DNA of 64,000 bases from Flavonifractor sp. AGMB03687 (GTDB taxonomy: Bacteria > Bacillota > Clostridia > Oscillospirales > Oscillospiraceae), in contig NZ_JADKZI010000004.1 in the NCBI RefSeq assembly GCF_017811815.1, positions 394,041 to 458,040 on the forward strand, written 5' to 3'. The notes under the pieces were generated by a model. It saw only the letters and a program-made list of their open reading frames with translations, ran no database searches and was not told where the DNA came from. Of this stretch, positions 59,044 to 64,000 are shown in pieces. Within the stretch, counting starts at the first letter, position 1. Each line of letters starts with the position of its first letter. Position numbers and translations under genes: made by a program.

Positions 59044-60186
59044 TCAATAGCCGGAAAGTTTCTGAAGAATGGCGCCCACACACTCTGCCGTGGCGGGCCG
59101 GGGATTGGAGGCGGTGGTGACATCGGCCAGAGCGGCGGAGATCATCTCCTCCCGCAGGTCCCGGATCTGCTCCTGACCGGCGCCCCACTCCTTGAGGGTG
59201 GCGGGGATCTTGAGGGTGCGGTTCAGGCGCTCCACTTCCCGCAGCAGGTTGGAGACGCCCAGCCGAACACTGGGGGCGGGCAGATCCAGGGTCTTGGCCA
59301 GACGCTGGTACTTTTTTGCTGCCAGGGTATATTCCCCGTTGCGCACGCCCGCCAGGTTGGCGTTAAAGCCGATGATATGGGGCAGCAGCATGGCGTTGAT
59401 TCTGCCGTGGGCGATATGGAGCTTTCCGCCCACCGCGTGGGCCATGCCGTGAGTCAGGCCCAGACCGGCGGAGTTGAAAGCCAGTCCGGCCATACAGGAC
59501 GCGTTGTGGAGCTTCTCCCGGGCCAGCAGATCGGTGCCGTCCTGGAAGGCCAGGGGCAAAAAGCGGCACACCAGGGAAACCGCCTTTTCACACAAGGCAT
59601 CGGAGAAGTCGTTGGCTCCCTTGGACACATAGGCCTCAATAGCGTGGGTGAGCACGTCCATGCCGGCGTCGGCAGTGACGGACGCCGGGGCGGACACCGT
59701 CAGCTGCGGGTCCAGAATAGCCACCGGCGGACGCAGGGCTTTACTGTCCAGCGGGTATTTAATGCCTTTGGCACGGTCGGTGATAACGGCATACTCCGTC
59801 ACCTCAGAACCGGTTCCGCTGGTGGTGGGAATGGCGAAGCACTCCCACCGGTCGGTATCGATATGGAGGGTCTCCTTGGCCACCGCACGGATGGCCTTGG
59901 CAGCGTCGATGGTGGACCCGCCGCCCACCGCGATCATGGCTTCCGCCCCGCAGTCCCGCAGGGCCTCCACGCCGGCGGCCACCACTTCGATGGGAGGATC
60001 GGGCACAACACCGTCAAAGACGGTCACCTGACAGCGGGTCAGGTAGCTTGCCACCTTGTCCGGCACACCCATGCCGGCCATAAATCGGTCGGTGACGATC
60101 ATAACGCGCTTGTCTTCCACTTTGCGCAGACGCTCCAGCGCGCCCTCGCCAAAGAAGATCCTGGTGCTGAAACTGAATTCCTTCAT
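59044..60186 (-). CDS. pduQ: PduQ iron-containing propanol dehydrogenase
   Basis: A 380-residue group III alcohol dehydrogenase (MKEFSFSTRIFFGEGALERLRKV, MIAVGGGSTIDAAKAI, IPTTSGTGSEVTEYAVITD, DVLTHAIEAYVSKGANDF, GLTHGMAHAVGGKLHIAHGRINAM). It reduces propionaldehyde to 1-propanol and so renews NAD+ within the compartment. In Salmonella pduQ lies between pduP and pduS. Here it is moved upstream and follows the AraC regulator gene by 43 bases. Confidence 0.92.
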   Translation of the reverse strand: MKEFSFSTRIFFGEGALERLRKVEDKRVMIVTDRFMAGMGVPDKVASYLTRCQVTVFDGVVPDPPIEVVAAGVEALRDCGAEAMIAVGGGSTIDAAKAIRAVAKETLHIDTDRWECFAIPTTSGTGSEVTEYAVITDRAKGIKYPLDSKALRPPVAILDPQLTVSAPASVTADAGMDVLTHAIEAYVSKGANDFSDALCEKAVSLVCRFLPLAFQDGTDLLAREKLHNASCMAGLAFNSAGLGLTHGMAHAVGGKLHIAHGRINAMLLPHIIGFNANLAGVRNGEYTLAAKKYQRLAKTLDLPAPSVRLGVSNLLREVERLNRTLKIPATLKEWGAGQEQIRDLREEMISAALADVTTASNPRPATAECVGAILQKLSGY

Positions 60187-60229
60187 GTTCTCTACACTCC
60201 CTGCGGCCTCTGCGCCGCCCGGGGGCGTG

Positions 60230-61306
60230 TCAGCAGCCGCTGCTCTGATCTCCGGCCTTACGATTGCGCTCCCGGAATTCCGTGGGCGTAACCCCCACCT
60301 TCCGTTTGAACGCTTTGCTGAAATAGTTGGTCTCCCCGTAGGAGAGCTCATAGGAGATGTTGATGACCGGCATATCGGTGTCCAGCAGCATCTGCTTGGC
60401 CAGCTCGATCTTGCCGTCGGTCACATAGGCAATGTAGTTCTGTCCGGTCAGCTTCTTGAAGAACTTGCTGAAGTAGCAAGAGCTCATGCTGGCGTACTCG
60501 GCGGCCTCGTCCAGGCTCAATCCTTTCCGCAGGTTCCGGTCGATGAAGTTGAGGATCTTTTGACCCCCTTCTACCTCGTAGAAGTTACTCTCCTCCATGG
60601 CCTCAAACATGATATCCAACATGTTTTCCAGCGTGAGGTAGCTCTCATATTTCCGTCCCTGCCGGTCGAAACGGACGCGGAACTGCTCCAGGCACCGGTT
60701 CAGCTTCCACTGCACCGCCTGTCCAAAGGGTGCGCCCAGCTCAGCGATCCCCGCCGCAAAATCCACTACCTCGTTGCGGATCGCCTCTACATTATCCCCA
60801 TCGTCATAAAGCAAATCAAGGTATTCTCTTGTGGTCTGGATGCACTTTTTATATTGGAAGCCCCGCAGTTGCTCCATCAGGCGGTTCAGATACCGTCTCC
60901 GGCGGCCGTCGTCGGCCTCCGGCTGGGCGGCAGTCACGCCGCCCTTCCGCATCAGCGTCCTGGCCGCGGCCAGGATCCACGCCGGGCGGCAGGGCTTCAG
61001 CAGATACTCCCTGATCCCAAGGCGCCAGATATTGCGGGATACGTGCTCCTGATCTCCCGATGAGATCACCAGGATAGGCGTGTCGGGCGCCAGGCTCTGG
61101 GCCGACGCGATCACATTGCACTTGGCCAGATTAAATTGAGGGATGTCGGCGACAAACAGGTCGATCTCGCCCGTCTGGAGGGTTGCCAGTGTCTGCTCCG
61201 CACTGTCGGCGTGGAGGACTTGTACCCCGTCCAGCCCGGAGGCGAGGATCTCGCCTGTAATCTGTCGTTCCAGATCATTGTCGCTCCATATGAGAATCTG
61301 TTTCAT
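60230..61306 (-). CDS. Response regulator with AraC-type DNA-binding domain, pdu locus
   Basis: A 358-residue regulator. Residues about 1-120 are a receiver domain (ILIWSDNDLERQITGEIL, EIDLFVADIPQFN with the phospho-accepting Asp, LLKPCRPAW with the conserved Lys). A helical linker follows, and about 250-350 carry two AraC helix-turn-helix motifs (LSLDEAAEYASMSSCYFSKFFKKLTG and NISYELSYGETNYFSKAFKRKVGVTP). Together with the PocR-domain sensor upstream it probably activates the pdu operon and pduQ. Confidence 0.9.
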   Translation of the reverse strand: MKQILIWSDNDLERQITGEILASGLDGVQVLHADSAEQTLATLQTGEIDLFVADIPQFNLAKCNVIASAQSLAPDTPILVISSGDQEHVSRNIWRLGIREYLLKPCRPAWILAAARTLMRKGGVTAAQPEADDGRRRRYLNRLMEQLRGFQYKKCIQTTREYLDLLYDDGDNVEAIRNEVVDFAAGIAELGAPFGQAVQWKLNRCLEQFRVRFDRQGRKYESYLTLENMLDIMFEAMEESNFYEVEGGQKILNFIDRNLRKGLSLDEAAEYASMSSCYFSKFFKKLTGQNYIAYVTDGKIELAKQMLLDTDMPVINISYELSYGETNYFSKAFKRKVGVTPTEFRERNRKAGDQSSGC

Positions 61307-61348
61307 CTGGCCTTCCTCCTACCGCACACAGGCAGTCGGCCGTACGCC

Positions 61349-62578
61349 TCAGAACGGCCCCCGCTTCTCCAATGGCAGTCGAATCCGAATGATAACTCCG
61401 GTCTGTTTATCCTCACGGGCACTTACACTCAGCCCGTACTTGCTTCCAAACACATGCTGAAGGCCGCTGTTTATGGTGTGGAGGGAGCGCTCGCTCCCGG
61501 CCTTGGACGCACTGAGCAGGTGGACCCACTCGTCGGAAGACTGGACGGCTCCGTCGCACCGGATCTGGAGCTGGAATGCGTCCTCGTCCTCCTGGCCATA
61601 AAGCTCCAGCTTGAAGGGATAGGCAGGCTCTTCCCCAAGTCCGTCCACAATGTGGTCCAAGATCTGCCGCAAAAGCATAAAGGGGCAGGGAATCCCCCAG
61701 TAGCCCGCAGGTACCGACACGGTGAAGTCCAGCTTGTCCCCCACCCAGGCCTTCTGGATACGCAGCAGCGCCTCCATGTAGTTGAGCTCCTCCCCCAGGG
61801 TGGAGATTTTCTTCTGGGTGCTCATCTCATACCGGGTGACGTCGGCAAAGTCATAGACGACCTGTTCCGTCTTCTTCGCCTTCTCCTCATGGGCCAGGCG
61901 GGACATGATATTCATCACATAGAAGAAATAGCGGAACTCAGAGCTGCGGTATACTGCGTCTGCCTCCTGCTTGCGAATGACATCCTCCAGCTCGGAGCGG
62001 GCAGCCCGTTCCTCCGTCAGCTGCTTGTCCTTCTCCTCCAGGGTGTCCTGCATTTTCTTTCCGTTCGCGTTTTCGGTCAGGGCCACAATGATGTCCCGCA
62101 GGATCTGCACCGTGGCCTCCACCTTTTCATAAGAAACGGTCTCCATCTTTTCATAGAGGTCGTTGATCTGCTCATGCTTCCGCCAATTGCTCTGGTGGGG
62201 CAGGATATACTCCAGCTGTTCGGCCTCTTCCTCACACACTCGAACCTGACCGCCCAGAACGGCTCCCATATAGGTGCCGTTGATGATCAGCGGCACCGCA
62301 AAGTCCACCAAATCGGCATGACACCGGTAAATATACGGCTGGCCCGTGATAGCCGCGTGCAGTCCGCCGTGGGCGTCGCACTGGGCACACATCTCCGAAA
62401 ATCCCTGAACCTCCCGTACCTTCATGCAGTGATCCGTAAAGCCGCTGTACCGTGTGATGGGATTTCCCCGGTAATCCACCGTCACAGCTCCAATTCCCAT
62501 GGCTCTGGAGCAGTTGTCCTGAATGGACTGGAGCAAATTGATGTCGATCATATCAGAAATTTTCTTAATTTCACTCAT
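61349..62578 (-). CDS. PocR-domain sensor, degenerate LytS-type histidine kinase
   Basis: A 409-residue soluble protein. Residues about 10-160 are a PocR ligand-binding domain (RAMGIGAVTVDYRGNPITRYSGFTDHC, FSEMCAQCDAHGGLHAAITGQPYIYRCHADLVDFAVPLII), which senses 1,2-propanediol in PocR. A coiled coil (about 180-230) leads to a LytS/YesM-type kinase region. There the motif PHFLFN is replaced by RYFFYV, so the phospho-accepting His is Tyr, and the N-box EN reads DH. It probably cannot phosphorylate itself. The start is ATG 62578 with GGGGAG five bases upstream. It is 42 bases before the regulator gene. Confidence 0.85.
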   Translation of the reverse strand: MSEIKKISDMIDINLLQSIQDNCSRAMGIGAVTVDYRGNPITRYSGFTDHCMKVREVQGFSEMCAQCDAHGGLHAAITGQPYIYRCHADLVDFAVPLIINGTYMGAVLGGQVRVCEEEAEQLEYILPHQSNWRKHEQINDLYEKMETVSYEKVEATVQILRDIIVALTENANGKKMQDTLEEKDKQLTEERAARSELEDVIRKQEADAVYRSSEFRYFFYVMNIMSRLAHEEKAKKTEQVVYDFADVTRYEMSTQKKISTLGEELNYMEALLRIQKAWVGDKLDFTVSVPAGYWGIPCPFMLLRQILDHIVDGLGEEPAYPFKLELYGQEDEDAFQLQIRCDGAVQSSDEWVHLLSASKAGSERSLHTINSGLQHVFGSKYGLSVSAREDKQTGVIIRIRLPLEKRGPF

Positions 62579-62649
62579 ATGTACTCCCCACCGCATCTGT
62601 ATTTGCAAGTCGGGCATTTCTCCAGGTTCCACAGTACAATGGTGCTCCC

Positions 62650-62727
62650 CAAAAAAACGCCTTGCGTTTTCAGCCGATCTCCCGGCAATTTTGTATCCTG
62701 TTATAGCAAAATAGTCATGCACAGCAA
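62650..62727 (-). promoter_or_regulatory. Promoter and short leader hairpin of the PocR-sensor gene
   Basis: On the minus strand TTGCTG (62722-62727) and TATAAC (62700-62705) are 16 bases apart. In the leader, AAAACGC-AAG-GCGTTTT (62654-62670) is followed directly by more T on the minus strand and could attenuate transcription, but the stem is only seven base pairs. Confidence 0.5.
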
Positions 62728-63031
62728 GGCAATTTTATGCTTGTAAAATAGCATTAAACCAGATGGTTTTCAAGGTACTTTTTTGCCCTGTTGCTTCTAT
62801 TTCGTGTTGTATCCCCCATCCACGGTCTGATAGCCAGGGGTGCCATGTTTTGCGCTCTGATTATTCTCGCACTGAGAACAAAACAGACTGGGCATAGCCC
62901 AGGCTGTCAGCTTGTCAGACCGCTTTCTCTCGGAAAGCCTGCCGCATTCCGCCGTCATCTCCGGGATCATTCATCTATGGAACGGCCCGTTTCTGAAACA
63001 GGCGGTGGAATTGTAATTGCCCTTCTGTACG
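62728..63031. other. Intergenic stretch without a gene
   Basis: No credible gene is seen. CAGACTGGGC-ATA-GCCCAGGCTG (62889-62911) forms a hairpin followed on the minus strand by TTTTGTTC. It is the probable terminator of the lipoprotein gene. Confidence 0.6.
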
Positions 63032-63529
63032 TTAGCTGCCTTCAGTTTTGGTCAGCAGCAGCCCCTGTGTCCCCACATCCACAGAACCGTCCTTCAGAGA
63101 GATGAAGGGAGAGAACTCCGCTGTCTCCTCCTCATAGCTCAGCCGGACGGTGGCGTCCGCAAAAATATCACTGGCGTTGCACTGCAGGATAAAGGGCTTG
63201 CAGTCAGGGTTCTCATAGAGCAGGATCGGCTCAGATGTCTCCATATCATTGCGGTACAGGGACAGCTTCATGCCCGCGTATCTGGGGATCACCAGATAGT
63301 AGTCGCCGCCGGAGATATAGTGGACCGGCAACTGATCGCTGTCCAGATACCGCGCCGCATAGTCATCCAGATCTTCGATCTGCTGGTAGCCCAGATAGGC
63401 CACGGCGTAGTACTGTCCCTCCTGAAAGGGGATGTCATCCTGCTTACTTGCCTGGGGCTGCTGGGTGCATCCGGCAAATAAGCCAAGGCACATCAGCACT
63501 GCCAAGAACAGAAAATATCGTTTTTTCAT
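63032..63529 (-). CDS. Small lipoprotein, function unknown
   Basis: A 165-residue protein with a lipoprotein signal peptide (MKKRYFLFLAVLMCLGLFAGC, lipobox FAGC). A soluble, mostly beta domain follows (GQYYAVAYLGYQQIEDLDDYAARYLDSDQLPVHYISGGDYYLVIPRY). No family is recognised. It is a single gene with a likely terminator at 62889-62911, and nothing nearby indicates its role. Confidence 0.75.
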   Translation of the reverse strand: MKKRYFLFLAVLMCLGLFAGCTQQPQASKQDDIPFQEGQYYAVAYLGYQQIEDLDDYAARYLDSDQLPVHYISGGDYYLVIPRYAGMKLSLYRNDMETSEPILLYENPDCKPFILQCNASDIFADATVRLSYEEETAEFSPFISLKDGSVDVGTQGLLLTKTEGS

Positions 63530-63609
63530 GCCGTCGCCTGCCTTTCTGCTCCAATTTCTTTCATTATATCAGGTAATGTCTGCCTTTACAAGATGATAGC
63601 AGGCAATCA

Positions 63610-63676
63610 AAAAACGGTACGGCAAATGCCGTACCTGAAAAGAACAAAAGACGGACTTCAAAAGAAGTCCGTCTTT
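63610..63676 (-). terminator. Tandem terminators after the 5S rRNA
   Basis: On the minus strand AAGACGGACTTC/GAAGTCCGTCTT (63649-63676) is followed by GGTACGGCA/TGCCGTACC (63610-63628) and TTTTTTG. Two stacked terminators are usual at the end of rRNA transcripts. Confidence 0.85.
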
Positions 63677-63679
63677 TGT

Positions 63680-63796
<117 letters not shown>

Positions 63797-63892
63797 ACTT
63801 TCCTCCGAAAAAGAAAGTAAGCAAAGAAAACTTCAATAGAACTTTTCTCTCCTTACCGTCTTTCTCAACGATAAGTCCTATTCAATTTAAAA

Positions 63893-63967
63893 TGGTGACC
63901 CGTGCGGGAATCGAACCCACGTTTGCGGCGTGAGAGGCCGCCGTCTTAGCCGCTTGACCAACGGGCC
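63893..63967 (-). tRNA. tRNA-Glu (anticodon CUC)
   Basis: The acceptor stem GGCCCGT pairs with ACGGGTC. The anticodon arm is GCGGC-CTCTCAC-GCCGC with anticodon CTC, and the T arm is GTGGGTTCGATTCCCGC. CCA is encoded. It lies 97 bases upstream of the 5S gene. Confidence 0.93.
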
Positions 63968-63969
63968 AT

Positions 63970-64000
63970 TGGTGCGCCTTCACGGATTCGAACCGGGGAC
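63970..64000 (-). tRNA. tRNA, 3' part only, cut by the window edge
   Basis: On the minus strand the end reads T arm CCCCGGTTCGAATCCGTG, acceptor AAGGCGC, then ACCA. The anticodon is outside the window, so identity is not known. It is two bases from tRNA-Glu. Confidence 0.8.

Noticed and set aside
62649..62700. GCCG-GGAGAT-CGGC and the following hairpin as ANTAR antitermination stems
   Set aside because: ANTAR targets need two hairpins with A at loop position 1 and G at position 4. The first loop starts with G, and no ANTAR protein is encoded nearby; the regulator is AraC-type.
62791..63105. Open frame of 104 codons on the plus strand
   Set aside because: No ribosome site and no family pattern, and it runs antisense into the lipoprotein gene.

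Overview
The window looks like a GC-rich, strictly anaerobic Firmicute of class Clostridia. The closest fit I can suggest is an Oscillospiraceae-type gut bacterium (Flavonifractor, Lawsonibacter or Intestinimonas-like). The basis is the Gram-positive infC-rpmI-rplT order with an attenuated leader, strong AGGAGG ribosome sites, frequent TTG starts, clostridial lipoproteins, EFR1 ferredoxins and a Pdu microcompartment. The genus is an inference from style and gene content, not from a marker comparison.

Layout, left to right. 1-4.3 kb: a sigma-54 controlled pair (AtuA-family protein, CitMHS carboxylate transporter) with its PAS-AAA-Fis activator. 4.4-6.4 kb: an exported, membrane-anchored 5'-nucleotidase. 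6.4-7.9 kb: infC-rpmI-rplT. 7.9-10 kb: a BlaI repressor with an M56 sensor protease and twin operators. 10-17.9 kb: lactate racemase maturation genes larE-larB-larC followed by a five-gene nickel/peptide-type ABC importer, behind an attenuator leader. 18.1-21.7 kb: a LysR regulator divergent from a large CoA-disulfide reductase/rhodanese/sirohaem reductase fusion. 21.9-27.2 kb: glycerol catabolism (glpP, two flavoprotein subunits, a DUF1667 protein, glpK), with GlpP-type terminators before glpP and before the glpA-like gene. 27.3-30.5 kb: a cobalamin riboswitch and a BtuFCD-type importer. 30.6-40.5 kb: a mixed stretch (ZIP transporter, MarR, DUF2798, DUF5655, EFR1 ferredoxin, a 1209-residue TPR/suppressor-of-fused protein, a lactaldehyde reductase, a purine permease).

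40.6-58.8 kb, all on the minus strand, is one long B12-dependent diol dehydratase microcompartment operon: pduA-B-C-D-E-G-H, an extended BMC protein, a second pduA-like gene, pduL, eutJ, a flavoprotein, pduN, pduO, pduP, pduS, an unknown membrane protein, pduT, a tiny DCxxC-repeat protein, a peroxiredoxin-glutaredoxin fusion, pduU, pduV and an unknown membrane-anchored protein. Upstream (59-62.6 kb) lie pduQ, an AraC-type response regulator and a PocR-domain kinase-like sensor. The right edge holds a lipoprotein, a 5S rRNA and two tRNAs, all on the minus strand.

The parts fit together metabolically. Lactaldehyde reductase makes 1,2-propanediol, the dehydratase uses adenosylcobalamin, the riboswitch-controlled importer can supply the corrinoid, PduO and PduS activate it, and GlpK/Glp offers an alternative route for glycerol. 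The least explained parts, and so the best places to look for new biology, are the non-canonical genes inside the pdu operon, the sensor that has lost its phospho-accepting histidine, the triple-fusion sulfur enzyme, and several unassigned attenuator leaders.
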